Shown one piece after another: positions 39,481-48,287 of a stretch of 64,000 nucleotides of DNA. The notes below the pieces were generated by a model. The model was given only the letters and a program-made list of their open reading frames with translations. It did no database searches and was not told where the DNA came from. Position numbers and translations under genes: made by a program. The stretch comes from Telluria beijingensis (GTDB lineage: Bacteria; Pseudomonadota; Gammaproteobacteria; Burkholderiales; Burkholderiaceae_D), in contig NZ_CP132480.1 in NCBI RefSeq assembly GCF_030770395.1, positions 1,537,335-1,601,334 of the forward strand, read 5' to 3'. Within the stretch, counting starts at the first letter, position 1, and the number at the start of each line of letters is the position of its first letter.

Positions 39481-39522
39481 ACCAGCGATGCATCTCCGCG
39501 TACCCGATAGCAAGAATGAACA
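39460..39522. repeat. 10-bp inverted repeat spanning the araC-lysR intergenic region
   Basis: TGTTCATTCT at 39460-39469 is perfectly complementary to AGAATGAACA at 39513-39522, with 43 bp between. The arms bracket the likely divergent promoters, and may be two binding sites of one regulator in opposite orientation. Confidence 0.5.
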
Positions 39523-39540
39523 ATCATGAGCAAAAACGAT

Positions 39541-39598
39541 CATTGCCGCACCCTTATCGCATTGATATCGTTCGGTCTCCCGCGCACATCCCGTCGCG
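39541..39598. repeat. Duplicated control segment, copy A (before lysR)
   Basis: This 58-bp segment recurs at 40663-40720 with about 76% identity by eye, including the exact core TATCGTTCGGTCT. It contains TATCGCATTGATA (39555-39567), a perfect TATC/GATA dyad with the LysR T-N11-A spacing. The 359-base gap between araC and lysR holds this, the repeats above and a small leader frame. Confidence 0.65.
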
Positions 39599-39622
39599 TT
39601 CAAAGTGAAAAAGGACAGAATC

Positions 39623-39694
39623 ATGAGCAAGAATGGACTCGACGCGACGTCCACCGGGGTGGTGAATGTCCTGGCCCGCCGCCACGGCAGCTGA
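39623..39694 (+). CDS. Possible 23-codon leader peptide upstream of lysR
   Basis: The frame encodes 23 residues beginning MSKNGLDATS and ending ARRHGS. AGGA lies eight bases before the ATG and the stop is 13 bases before the lysR GTG. Its first 12 bases and upstream context (AATCATGAGCAA) are repeated 97 bp upstream at 39522-39533. It could be a translated upstream frame or a remnant of a duplicated control region. No family is recognised. Confidence 0.35.
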   Translation: MSKNGLDATSTGVVNVLARRHGS

Positions 39695-39707
39695 GACCGG
39701 AGCCGGC

Positions 39708-40637
39708 GTGGATATCGAAGAACTGCGCACATTCGTCGAGATCGCCGATGCCGGCGGGATTTCGCCCGCCGCGCTGCGGCTGGGCGTCTCGAAGTCCATC
39801 GTCAGCCGCCGCTTGCTGCGGCTGGAAACGGAGCTGGGCGTGCAGTTGCTGTCGCGCTCGACCCGCGGCGCGGCGCTCACCGAAGCCGGCGCCACGTTCC
39901 GGGGGCATGCGCTGAGGGCCTGCGTCGAGATCGACATCGCCAGGGAAGCGACCCAGCCCACCGAACACCTGCGCGGCCGCCTGCGCATCGCCGCGCCGTA
40001 TTCCCTCGGCCCGACGCATATCGCGCCGGCGCTCGCGGAGATGGCGCGCCGCCATCCCCAGCTGCAGATTCACGCCAGCTACAGCGACCATGTCGTCGAT
40101 CTCATCGGCGAAGGCTTCGACTGCGCGATCCGGCTCGGCGTCCTTCCGGATTCCAACCTGGTGGCGCGCCGGATCGGATCGGTGCGCGGGACGCTCGTCG
40201 CGAGCCCGGCGTATATCGCGGCGCGCGGGGCGCCGGAGACGCCCGGCGAACTGCTGGTCCATGAAGCGCTGATGAAGGGAACCGAGTGCTGGCAGTTCGT
40301 CGACGGCGGCCAGCCCGTCGCGATCCGTCCGCAGGGGCGCTTCAAGGCCGACAGTGGCGCGGCGCTGGTCGCGGCGGCCCTGGCCGGCCTGGGCATCGCC
40401 TGTCTTCCTGACTGTCTTGTGCGCGCACAGATCGATGCGGGCGCGCTGGTTCCCCTGATGCCCCGCTATCCGGTCGCGCCCGCCGGCGCCTATGTGGTGC
40501 ATTCGATGGGACGGCATCCGCCCTCGAAGATACGGGTGCTGGCCGACTTGCTCGCCGAGTATCTCGGCCAGGCGCCGGCGGGAGCGGGTATGGCGAAATC
40601 CGCGGCAGAGCTGGTTGTGGAGCGATGCTACCGGTGA
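39708..40637 (+). CDS. LysR-family transcriptional regulator (azoR-pirin locus)
   Basis: This 309-residue LysR regulator has the helix-turn-helix FVEIADAGGISPAALRLGVSKSIVSRRLLRLETELGVQLLSRSTR and an effector domain (LRGRLRIAAPYSLGPTHIAPALAEM). It belongs to the large CrgA/DsdC-like group typically found beside quinone or NAD(P)H oxidoreductase genes. The GTG start is supported by GGAG five bases upstream; an earlier ATG has none. Duplicated T-N11-A boxes upstream of this gene and of the azoreductase point to autoregulation and control of azoR-pirin. Confidence 0.9.
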   Translation: MDIEELRTFVEIADAGGISPAALRLGVSKSIVSRRLLRLETELGVQLLSRSTRGAALTEAGATFRGHALRACVEIDIAREATQPTEHLRGRLRIAAPYSLGPTHIAPALAEMARRHPQLQIHASYSDHVVDLIGEGFDCAIRLGVLPDSNLVARRIGSVRGTLVASPAYIAARGAPETPGELLVHEALMKGTECWQFVDGGQPVAIRPQGRFKADSGAALVAAALAGLGIACLPDCLVRAQIDAGALVPLMPRYPVAPAGAYVVHSMGRHPPSKIRVLADLLAEYLGQAPAGAGMAKSAAELVVERCYR

Positions 40638-40662
40638 GGCAGCAACAAACCGCAGGAATATA

Positions 40663-40720
40663 CAATGCCGCGCCGATATCGCCTTGGTATCGTTCGGTCT
40701 TCCATGCGCATTCCACCACG
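40663..40720. repeat. Duplicated control segment, copy B (before azoR)
   Basis: This is the second copy of the segment at 39541-39598. The T-N11-A element here is TATCGCCTTGGTA (40677-40689). It lies about 130 bases before the azoreductase start, in the 215-base gap after lysR, which shows no other recognisable motif. Confidence 0.65.
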
Positions 40721-40852
40721 GTCCAGGCCTGGTTCGCCGGCTTCACCACAGGCGTTCCAGTTCACGCGACATAGCTGCACCCCGGCCGGCACTACCGTGC
40801 ACGACACGGACGGTCTATTTTCATGCACACCATCGACACTACGGAGAACGAT

Positions 40853-41479
40853 TTGAGTCACATCCTGGTCATCAATAGCAGCGTTTCGGGCGATGCTTCC
40901 GTTTCGCGCACCCTGGTCGGGGACATCGTGCGCGGCCTGATCGAAGCGCAACCCGACGTCCGCCTGACCTGCCGCGACGTCGACGAAGAGGGCATCCCGC
41001 ACCTGAGCGCCGTCACCGTCGCCGGCGTGCGTGGCGTCGCCGCGACCGCCGCCGAACTGGCTACGCGCGACCTGTCGGATGAACTGATCGCCGAATTGCA
41101 GGCGGCCGACATCGTCGTGATCGGCGCACCCATGTACAATTTCAGCATCCCTTCGAGCCTGCGCGCCTGGTTCGACCATGTGCTGCGCCCGCGCGTCACG
41201 TTCGCCTACAGCGCCGCCGGCCCGCAGGGACTGTTGACGGGCAAGCGCGCCATCGTGGTCCAATCGCGCGGCGGCTTGTATTCGGAAGGGCCGGGCAAGG
41301 CCAGCGACTTCCAGGAGCCCTACCTGAAGCAGCTCCTGGGATTCATCGGCATTGACGACGTGACCTTCATCCACGCTGAAAAAATCGGATTCGGACCGGA
41401 GGCGCGCGAACTCGCACTGGCTGGCGCCCGCGAGCGGATCGCACATCTGGTGGCCGAGCTGGCCGCGGATCCGGCCTGA
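40853..41479 (+). CDS. azoR: FMN-dependent NADH-azoreductase-like (NAD(P)H:quinone oxidoreductase family) protein
   Basis: This 208-residue flavodoxin-fold protein has ILVINSSVSGDASVSRTLVGDIV binding FMN phosphate, APMYNFSIPSSLRAWFDHVLRPRVTFAY contacting the flavin ring, and IVVQSRGGLYSEGP. AzoR-type enzymes reduce quinones and azo compounds by two electrons and protect against thiol and quinone stress. The TTG start has GGAG six bases upstream; an ATG ten codons earlier has none. The pirin gene follows after 13 bases in the same operon. Confidence 0.92.
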   Translation: MSHILVINSSVSGDASVSRTLVGDIVRGLIEAQPDVRLTCRDVDEEGIPHLSAVTVAGVRGVAATAAELATRDLSDELIAELQAADIVVIGAPMYNFSIPSSLRAWFDHVLRPRVTFAYSAAGPQGLLTGKRAIVVQSRGGLYSEGPGKASDFQEPYLKQLLGFIGIDDVTFIHAEKIGFGPEARELALAGARERIAHLVAELAADPA

Positions 41480-41492
41480 CAGGGAGACAAGC

Positions 41493-42386
41493 ATGATAGA
41501 CATGATCATCGAGCAGCGCCGCCGCAGCCTGGGCGGCGGTTTCGAAGTCGGCCGCGTACTGCCGTTCGCCAAGCGGCGCATGGTGGGGCCGTTCATCTTC
41601 TTCGACCATATGGGCCCGCTCGACCTGGCGCCGGGCATCGACCGCAGCGTCGACGTGCGCGCGCATCCGCACATCGGCCTGTCGACCGTCACTTACCTGT
41701 TCTCGGGCGAGATCATGCACCGCGACAGCCTGGGCTACGAGCTGCCGGTGCGGCCGCATGAAGTCAACTGGATGACGGCGGGGAGCGGCATCACGCACAG
41801 CGAGCGTTTCGAGCATGCACGCGCCCATGGCGACCATCTGCACGGCATCCAGGCGTGGGTCGCGCTTCCGGATGGAATGGAAGAAATCGATCCATCGTTC
41901 TCGCACCATTCCGGCGCCGACCTGCCGCAGTGGGAGGAAGCCGGTGTCACCGGCCAGCTGATCGCCGGCAGCGCCTATGGCCTGACCGCCGGCGCCGCGA
42001 CGCATTCGCCGCTGTTCTACGCGCACCTCGACATGGCGCCGGGTTCGACCGCCGAAATCCCGGGCGGCTACACCGAGCGCGCGCTGTACATCGCGACCGG
42101 CGCGGTCGAGATGGATGGCATGCGCCACGAGAGCGGCCGCATGCTGGTGCTGGGAGCGGGCGCTTCGCGGGTCAAGGCGCTGGAGCATGCGAAGGTGATG
42201 GTGCTGGGCGGGGAACCGGTCGGCGAGCGCCACCTGTACTGGAATTTCGTGTCGTCGTCGAAAGACCGGCTGGCGCAGGCGGCGGCCGACTGGAAGGCGG
42301 GCCGGATGAAGCTGCCGGACGCGGACGACAAGGAGTTCACTCCGCTGCCGGACGAGCCGAAACCGCCGGCGCCGGCGATGTCGTAG
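41493..42386 (+). CDS. Pirin family protein
   Basis: This 297-residue bicupin has the pirin metal ligands in the first cupin: H58 and H60 (AHPHIGLSTVTYLFSG), H102 and E104 (GSGITHSERF). Some bacterial pirins dioxygenate quercetin (YhhW); others bind pyruvate dehydrogenase or act as regulators. Co-transcription with an azoreductase under a LysR regulator favours a role in quinone or flavonoid handling. GGGAGA lies before the ATG. The last 50 bases overlap the end of the convergent MaoC-like gene. Confidence 0.93.
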   Translation: MIDMIIEQRRRSLGGGFEVGRVLPFAKRRMVGPFIFFDHMGPLDLAPGIDRSVDVRAHPHIGLSTVTYLFSGEIMHRDSLGYELPVRPHEVNWMTAGSGITHSERFEHARAHGDHLHGIQAWVALPDGMEEIDPSFSHHSGADLPQWEEAGVTGQLIAGSAYGLTAGAATHSPLFYAHLDMAPGSTAEIPGGYTERALYIATGAVEMDGMRHESGRMLVLGAGASRVKALEHAKVMVLGGEPVGERHLYWNFVSSSKDRLAQAAADWKAGRMKLPDADDKEFTPLPDEPKPPAPAMS

Positions 42387-43224
42387 ACTCGCTCCTGCCC
42401 TCGATGGCGAGACGGCCGTTGCATACGGCTGCGAACCCGCCATCGTCTTCTCCTGCGAACAGTGCAAGGTCGGAGCCCAGCGCTACGGGCTGGCGAAATC
42501 GGCACCAGACCGAGGTGATGGCGCTGCCCGATCGTGCCTGTAGCAGCGCGCATGCCCTGGCCAGCGTGTGCGCCCCATGGATGATGGGCGCGCGCACGCC
42601 CATCAGGCGCGCCGACCACGGCCACAGGTGGATCGGGTTCCAGTCGCCGGACAATGCCGCGTAGCGGCGGCCGGCATCGTGCGCAACAGTCCAGGCGCCG
42701 AGCGCCTCGCCGGATGGCAGCGCGGCCTGTGCCGCGGCAGGACGGCCCTCGCGGCTGCCGCGCTTGACCAGATACGTGCTGTCGCACGAAAAAGCCAGGC
42801 GCTCGCCATCGAAGGCGCGCGTCTCGAGCACGCAATAGCGCGCGCCGTTCGCGGCAGGAGGCGGCAACCGCAGGGTGGTGCTCAAGGCCAGCGGAACGTC
42901 GGGCCACACCGGGCCACGCATCGCCAGGCTGTTCTCCACGTGGATCAGCCCCGGAATGCGAAAAGGGATCGGCCGCGCGACCATCGTCGCCAATTGCGCG
43001 CGCTGCGCGAGCAGGTACAGGAAGGTGAGCGGCACCGCATCGCCGGGAAAGCCGAACGCCGTGTTATAGCGGCGCACGTGGTCGCGGTCGATCCGGTCGA
43101 GGAGAAAGGTGGCGCTGACCGACGCGGCCGAGGAAGGCACGCGGCGCTTGAACAGCGCCCGCAACAGCAGCGTGATGCCGAGCGGTGGAAGAGAAGAGTA
43201 GGAATCGCGGGGCGGAATGCTCAT
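42337..43224 (-). CDS. MaoC-like dehydratase domain protein
   Basis: This 295-residue double hot-dog protein has the hydratase-2 motif in its second half: RRYAALSGDWNPIHLWPWSARLMGVRAPIIHGAHTLARACALL. The first half (VSATFLLDRIDRDHVRRYNTAFGFPGDAVPLTFLYLLAQRAQLATM) is a degenerate hot dog. It probably hydrates or binds an enoyl-CoA or related thioester, but the substrate is unknown. It runs convergent to pirin with a 50-base overlap of the coding ends. Confidence 0.85.
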   Translation of the reverse strand: MSIPPRDSYSSLPPLGITLLLRALFKRRVPSSAASVSATFLLDRIDRDHVRRYNTAFGFPGDAVPLTFLYLLAQRAQLATMVARPIPFRIPGLIHVENSLAMRGPVWPDVPLALSTTLRLPPPAANGARYCVLETRAFDGERLAFSCDSTYLVKRGSREGRPAAAQAALPSGEALGAWTVAHDAGRRYAALSGDWNPIHLWPWSARLMGVRAPIIHGAHTLARACALLQARSGSAITSVWCRFRQPVALGSDLALFAGEDDGGFAAVCNGRLAIEGRSESTTSPAPAVSARPAAE

Positions 43225-43261
43225 CCGTGCAGGATAGCATTCCGCCCTGGAGAGCAGGACG

Positions 43262-45841
43262 TCAGGCCGCCTTGGCCTGGGTCACGCGGCGGGTGATGTG
43301 GGCCAGCGCCGCATCGACCTGGTCGATCAGGATCAGGCACAGGTCGCCTTCGTCCAGGCGGTCGAGCGCGCGGTCGATGGCCACGAATTCGCCATTGATC
43401 TCTTCCACGTGCGCGGTGCGCGTGGCGCCTTCCAGGCCGGCGCGCAGCAGCGCGATCACTTCGCCATCGGCGCGGCCGCGCTGGCACTGGTCCTGGTACA
43501 GCAGCACGTCGTCGAAGGCCTTGCCGAGGATTTCGGTCTGCTGGCGGATGTCCTGGTCGCGGCGGTCGCCCGCGCCGCTGATCACCACCGAGCGGTGCTT
43601 GCCCGGCATGCTCTCGACCGCATTGACCAGCGCCGCGATCGCATCCGGATTGTGGCCGTAGTCGGCGATGACGGTCGCGCCGCGGTGCTCGAACACATTG
43701 AAGCGGCCCGGCGCATTGTCGCTCTCGCCGACAAAAGTCTTCAGGCCCAGGCGAATCGCATCCCAAGAGGTACCCACCGCCCAAGCCGCGGCGACCGAGG
43801 CCATCGCGTTCTCGACCTGGAAGCCCACCACGCCGCCGCGGGTGATCGGCACTTCCTTCATGTCGATGCGTTCGACGAACGTGCCCTGCGCAGCGACCAG
43901 GAAGCCTTCCTCGACGAAGACGACGCGGCGGCCCTGGGCGCGGTGCATCGCCATGACCGGATTGCCGACGTCCTGGGCGAAGAAGGTGACTTCGCCGCGG
44001 GTCTTCTCGGCCATCGCCGCCACGGTCGGGTCGGCGGCATTGAGCACCGCCATGCCGCCCACGGCCACGTTCTGCACGATCACGCGTTTCAGCACCGCCA
44101 GGTCTTCCAGCGTGGTGATGTAGTTCAGGCCCAGGTGGTCGCCGGCGCCGATATTGGTCACCACCGCCACCTGGCATTTGTCGAAGGCCAGGCCTTCGCG
44201 CAGCAGGCCGCCGCGCGCCGTCTCGAACACGGCGGCGTCGACGTCCGGGTGCAGCAGCACGTTGCGCGCGCTGCGCGGGCCGCTGCAGTCGCCGCTGTCG
44301 ATGCGGCGGCCTTCGATGTAGACGCCGTCGGTATTGGTCATGCCGGTGCGCAGGCCGGAGGCGGTGAGCAGGTGCGCGATCAGGCGCACCGTGGTGGTCT
44401 TGCCATTGGTGCCGGTCACGGCCACCACCGGGATGCGGCCGTCGTCGCCATCCTTGAACAGGGTGTCGATGACGGCGTCGCCGATCGCGCGCGGCTTGCC
44501 GAACGAGGGGGCAAGATGCATGCGCAGGCCGGGCGCGGCATTGACTTCGACGATGCCGCCGCCCGTTTCTTCCATCGGTTTCAGGACGCTGTCGGCCACC
44601 AGGTCGACGCCGCAGATGTCCAGGCCGATCATGTGGGCGGCGGCGATCGCGCGCTCGGCTACTTCCGGATGCACGTCGTCGGTGACGTCGGTGGCGGTGC
44701 CGCCGGTCGACAGGTTGGCGTTGTTGCGCAAGACCACGCGCTGGCCCAGGCTTGGGACCGAATCGGCGTTCATCCCTTGCTGCACCAGGGTGCCCAGGGC
44801 GATGTCGTCGAAGCGGATCTTGGTCAGCGACGTCGCGTGGCCATCGCCGCGGCGCGGGTCGCGGTTGACGGTGTCGACCAGTTCGCGCACGGTGTGCTTG
44901 CCGTCGCCGATCACCTGCGGCGGCTCGCGCCGCGCGGCGGCGACCAGCTTGTCGCCGACCACCAACAGGCGGTAGTCGTGGCCCGGCAGGTAGCGCTCCA
45001 CCAGGATGTCGTCGCGGAATTCGCTGGCGGCCTTGAAGCCGGCATCCAGTTGCTCGCGGGTGGTCACATTGACCGTGACGCCCTTGCCCTGGTTGCCGTC
45101 CTTCGGCTTGATCACGACCGGCAGGCCGATTTCCATGGCCGCGGCCCAGGCATCGTCGGGGTCGACCACGCTGCGGCCCTGCGGCACCGGCACGCCGGCC
45201 GCGTCCAGCAGCTTCTTGCTCAATTCCTTGTCCTGCGCGATCGATTCGGCGATCGCGCCGGTGGCGTCGATCTCGGCGGCCTGGATGCGGCGCTGGCGGC
45301 TGCCCCAGCCGAACATCACCATGCTGCCTTCGGTCAGGCGGCGAAACGGGATGTTGCGGGCCACGGCGGCCTGTACGATCGAGCCGGTCGATGGGCCGAG
45401 GCGGACGTCTTCGTCCGTGTCGCGCAGCTGCTTGAGCGCGGCGGCCAGGTCGAACGGGGTGTCATCACGGGCGGAAACGATGAGTTGCTGGGCCAGGTCG
45501 AGCGCCTGGCGGCCGACGTCTTCCTCGCTGTATTCGACAACCACCTGGTAGATGCCGGTTTCCAGCGTCGCCGTGGTGCGGCTGAAGCTGACCGGGCAGC
45601 CGGCTTCGGCCTGCAGGGTCAGCGCCACCAGTTCGAGCACGTGCGCCATCGGCACCGTGTCGTCGTGGCCGAACGGCTGCAGGGCGCCGATCTGCGGGAA
45701 GCGCACGCGCAGGCGCGATTCGAAACCCGCCAGCGTGGCGATCGATTCTTCTTCAGGCGTGCACGCCACGATGGCCTCGATCGAGGTGTGGTGGCTCCAG
45801 AGATTGGGGCCACGCAGGGCCCGTACGCGAGATACTTCCAT
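43262..45841 (-). CDS. cphA: Cyanophycin synthetase CphA
   Basis: CphA (859 aa) builds multi-L-arginyl-poly-L-aspartate, a nitrogen and carbon store. The N-domain opens with SRVRALRGPNLWSHHTSIEA. An ATP-grasp domain (about residues 200-455, with PVVIKPKDGNQGKGVTVNV and GGIVEVNAAPGLR) adds aspartate. The C-terminal Mur-ligase-like domain, with an intact P-loop GTNGKTT at 477-483 and late ADYGHNPDAIAALV, adds arginine. It lies 24 bases after the cphA-like paralogue in the same direction. No cyanophycinase gene is in this window, so depolymerisation must be encoded elsewhere. Confidence 0.96.
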   Translation of the reverse strand: MEVSRVRALRGPNLWSHHTSIEAIVACTPEEESIATLAGFESRLRVRFPQIGALQPFGHDDTVPMAHVLELVALTLQAEAGCPVSFSRTTATLETGIYQVVVEYSEEDVGRQALDLAQQLIVSARDDTPFDLAAALKQLRDTDEDVRLGPSTGSIVQAAVARNIPFRRLTEGSMVMFGWGSRQRRIQAAEIDATGAIAESIAQDKELSKKLLDAAGVPVPQGRSVVDPDDAWAAAMEIGLPVVIKPKDGNQGKGVTVNVTTREQLDAGFKAASEFRDDILVERYLPGHDYRLLVVGDKLVAAARREPPQVIGDGKHTVRELVDTVNRDPRRGDGHATSLTKIRFDDIALGTLVQQGMNADSVPSLGQRVVLRNNANLSTGGTATDVTDDVHPEVAERAIAAAHMIGLDICGVDLVADSVLKPMEETGGGIVEVNAAPGLRMHLAPSFGKPRAIGDAVIDTLFKDGDDGRIPVVAVTGTNGKTTTVRLIAHLLTASGLRTGMTNTDGVYIEGRRIDSGDCSGPRSARNVLLHPDVDAAVFETARGGLLREGLAFDKCQVAVVTNIGAGDHLGLNYITTLEDLAVLKRVIVQNVAVGGMAVLNAADPTVAAMAEKTRGEVTFFAQDVGNPVMAMHRAQGRRVVFVEEGFLVAAQGTFVERIDMKEVPITRGGVVGFQVENAMASVAAAWAVGTSWDAIRLGLKTFVGESDNAPGRFNVFEHRGATVIADYGHNPDAIAALVNAVESMPGKHRSVVISGAGDRRDQDIRQQTEILGKAFDDVLLYQDQCQRGRADGEVIALLRAGLEGATRTAHVEEINGEFVAIDRALDRLDEGDLCLILIDQVDAALAHITRRVTQAKAA

Positions 45842-45865
45842 GAATCGTCTTCCTTTACGAATGGA

Positions 45866-48034
45866 TTACTTCTTCGGCGTCGCGTCGAACGCGCGCAGGC
45901 CGCCGCACAGCAGGTCGCTCGGCACGCCGAGGGCCCAGGCCGCGGCCACCGCCGCCAGCACGTTTTCGGGGTACTTCACGGTCGACGGCTTCATCGTCGA
46001 CAGCGCGATCAGCGGCGTTTCCTGCTCGCCCGCGGCCAGCACGATGCGGCCGTCGCGCGCGAACACGACACGTTCGCCCTGCTGGCGGTGGGCCGCCAGG
46101 ACCGGGTTGGCCTCGTCGGCCGCGTAATAGATCACGCCGCCGTCGCACAGGTCGGCCAGGCCGGCCACCGCCTCGTCGGCCGCGTTCAGCACTGCCACGC
46201 CGTCCGGCAGGATCACGTCGACCTGGCTGCGGATCACGTTGCGCATCGCATCCTGGTCGCGGATATGGAACTCGGCGACGTCTTCGATGCCCTTCATGTC
46301 GGTGACCACGCCCACCGTGCAGCGGTCGTAGGGCAGGCCGTCCTGCAGGATCGAGCGCGCATGCGATTCGAACACCGCGGTCTGCACATTGCGGTTGATG
46401 AGGATGCGCTGGGCGGCGTCGACGCCGGTCGAGTCGCGGTTGGAGATCGCGCGCGCATTCAGGTACAGGCCTTCGCCGTTGGCGACGCCGACTTCCTTGC
46501 GCGTGATGTTGACCAGGCAGCCGACCAGGCGCGTGATCAGGCTGCAGCCCTGCGAGCCGGTCACGCCGACCACCGGGATGCGGCCTGTTTCTTCAGGAGA
46601 GAACAGGTGGTCGACGATGTCCTTGCCGACGTTGCGCGGCGTGCCGCTGGCCGGTTTCATATGGGCCAGCAGGCCCGGGCTGGCATTGACCTCGATGATG
46701 GCGCCGCGCTGCTCGGCCAGGGGCCGCGCGATGTCTTCGCACACCAGGTCGATGCCGGCGATGTCCAGGCCGACGATGCGCGCGGCCAAGGCGGCGGCGT
46801 GGGCGACGTCCGGGTGCACCAGGTCGGTGACGTCGTCGGCGACGTTGCCGTTCACCTGGATCAGCACCTTCTGGCCTTCGGACGGAACCGACTCGGGAGT
46901 CAGGCCCTGGCGCTGCAGCTGCAGCTGGTTTTCCTCGCTCTCGCGCGGCTTGACGGGGCTGAGCGGGAATTCCTCGCTCTCGCCGCGGCGCGGGTCGGTG
47001 TTGATCTGGGTCTCGCACAACTCGGCCACGCTCTGGCGGCCGTCGCCGGTCACCCACACCGATTCGCCGCGGGCGGCGGCGACCACCTTGCGGCCGACCA
47101 CCAGCAGGCGGTGTTCACTGCCGGTGACGAAGCGCTCGACCAGCACGGATTTGCTTTCGCCCTCTACCGAAGCGATGGTGTAGGCGGCCTTCACTTCAGC
47201 CTCGGTCGTCAGGTTGAGCGACACGCCGCGGCCGTGGTTGGCGTCGATCGGTTTGACGACCACCGGCAGGCCGATGTCCTGCGCTTCGTCCCAGGCATCG
47301 TCCGCGCTGCGCGCGATCGCGCCTTCCGGCACCGGTACGCCGCAGGAAGAGAGCAGCGACTTGGTCATGTCCTTGTCGCTGGCGATGCCTTCGGCAATCG
47401 CGCTGGTGCGGTCGGTCTCGGCGGTCCAGATGCGGCGCTGGGCTGCGCCGTAGCCGAGCTGCACCAGGTTGCCGTCGGTCAGGCGGATCGACGGGATGCG
47501 GCGGTCGGTGGCGGCGTCCACGATGTGGGCGGTCGACGGGCCCAGGCAGTGGCGGTCGACCATGTCGGTCAGGCGCGCGACTTCGCCGGCGAGGTCGAAG
47601 GGCTCATCGTTGATCGCGGCCATCATCAGGCGGTGGGCGACGTCCAGCGCGGCGCGGCCGACGGTCTCGTCGCGGGTGCGGAAGGCCATCTTGTAGATGG
47701 CGTGCTCGCCAGTCGAGCGGGTCTTGCCGAAGCCGGTCTTCATGCCGGCCAGGTTCTGCACTTCGAGCACGATGTGTTCGAGGATGTGGCCGGCCCAGGT
47801 GCCCTCGACCAGGCGCTCGTTGAAACCGCCGCGGTAACCGACGCCGCAGTGGTGCTCGACCAGGCCGGGCAGCCACGCCGTCAGGCGCTCGGTGAAGCCG
47901 GGAAGAAGGTTCGAGGGGTAGTCTTCCAGCTCGCCGATGTCGAGCCAGGCCTCGAGCACCGGACGGTAGGTCCAGATATTCGGTCCGCGCAGGTAAGTCA
48001 CGCGCAGGAATTTGATGTCGTTCTTCTTGGTCAT
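45866..48034 (-). CDS. Cyanophycin synthetase-like protein CphA' with degenerate Mur P-loop (CphA2-like)
   Basis: This 722-residue paralogue is 137 residues shorter than CphA beside it. The N-domain (FLRVTYLRGPNIWTYRPVLEAW) and ATP-grasp core (PVVVKPIDANHGRGVSLNL, AIIEVNASPGLL) are conserved. In the Mur-like domain the P-loop reads GSQGCSL (493-499) where CphA has GTNGKTT: the nucleotide-binding lysine and threonine are lost, and the C-terminal Mur lobe is missing. This matches the CphA2 idea of one remaining ligase site, in which beta-Asp-Arg dipeptides are polymerised, but that activity is inferred. It is the first gene of the cph operon. Confidence 0.92.
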   Translation of the reverse strand: MTKKNDIKFLRVTYLRGPNIWTYRPVLEAWLDIGELEDYPSNLLPGFTERLTAWLPGLVEHHCGVGYRGGFNERLVEGTWAGHILEHIVLEVQNLAGMKTGFGKTRSTGEHAIYKMAFRTRDETVGRAALDVAHRLMMAAINDEPFDLAGEVARLTDMVDRHCLGPSTAHIVDAATDRRIPSIRLTDGNLVQLGYGAAQRRIWTAETDRTSAIAEGIASDKDMTKSLLSSCGVPVPEGAIARSADDAWDEAQDIGLPVVVKPIDANHGRGVSLNLTTEAEVKAAYTIASVEGESKSVLVERFVTGSEHRLLVVGRKVVAAARGESVWVTGDGRQSVAELCETQINTDPRRGESEEFPLSPVKPRESEENQLQLQRQGLTPESVPSEGQKVLIQVNGNVADDVTDLVHPDVAHAAALAARIVGLDIAGIDLVCEDIARPLAEQRGAIIEVNASPGLLAHMKPASGTPRNVGKDIVDHLFSPEETGRIPVVGVTGSQGCSLITRLVGCLVNITRKEVGVANGEGLYLNARAISNRDSTGVDAAQRILINRNVQTAVFESHARSILQDGLPYDRCTVGVVTDMKGIEDVAEFHIRDQDAMRNVIRSQVDVILPDGVAVLNAADEAVAGLADLCDGGVIYYAADEANPVLAAHRQQGERVVFARDGRIVLAAGEQETPLIALSTMKPSTVKYPENVLAAVAAAWALGVPSDLLCGGLRAFDATPKK

Positions 48035-48287
48035 GGTTTCACTCTTGCCACTTGGCGCTTTCCTCGCGCTGGCGGCTTGTCCTTGTATGCCTGACTACCC
48101 ATATAGCAGCCTGCTGCGCTGCAACATTCCCATTTACACGTTTTCCGTGTCATCCAAACGATACGCACAAACGTTCTAGCGCTCTGTGGAGCGTTTCACG
48201 CAATGGCGTAACGACGGTCCTTCGTGCTTCGCCAAGTCGGCGCGCATTGCCACCCTTACAAAAACAGCCTGCCAGCGGGCGCAATAC

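Noticed and set aside
38513..39523. A longer frame overlapping the AraC gene in another phase
   Set aside because: The AraC helix-turn-helix motifs are in the 266-codon frame; the longer frame has no domain.
39526..39915. A 129-codon frame beginning MSKND before lysR
   Set aside because: Most of it reads the lysR gene out of phase; only the start context repeat is of interest and is reported separately.
43298..48094. A 1598-codon plus-strand open frame across both cyanophycin synthetase genes
   Set aside because: It is the antisense shadow of two well-recognised minus-strand genes; its translation is His/Asp/Val/Arg-rich with no domain.
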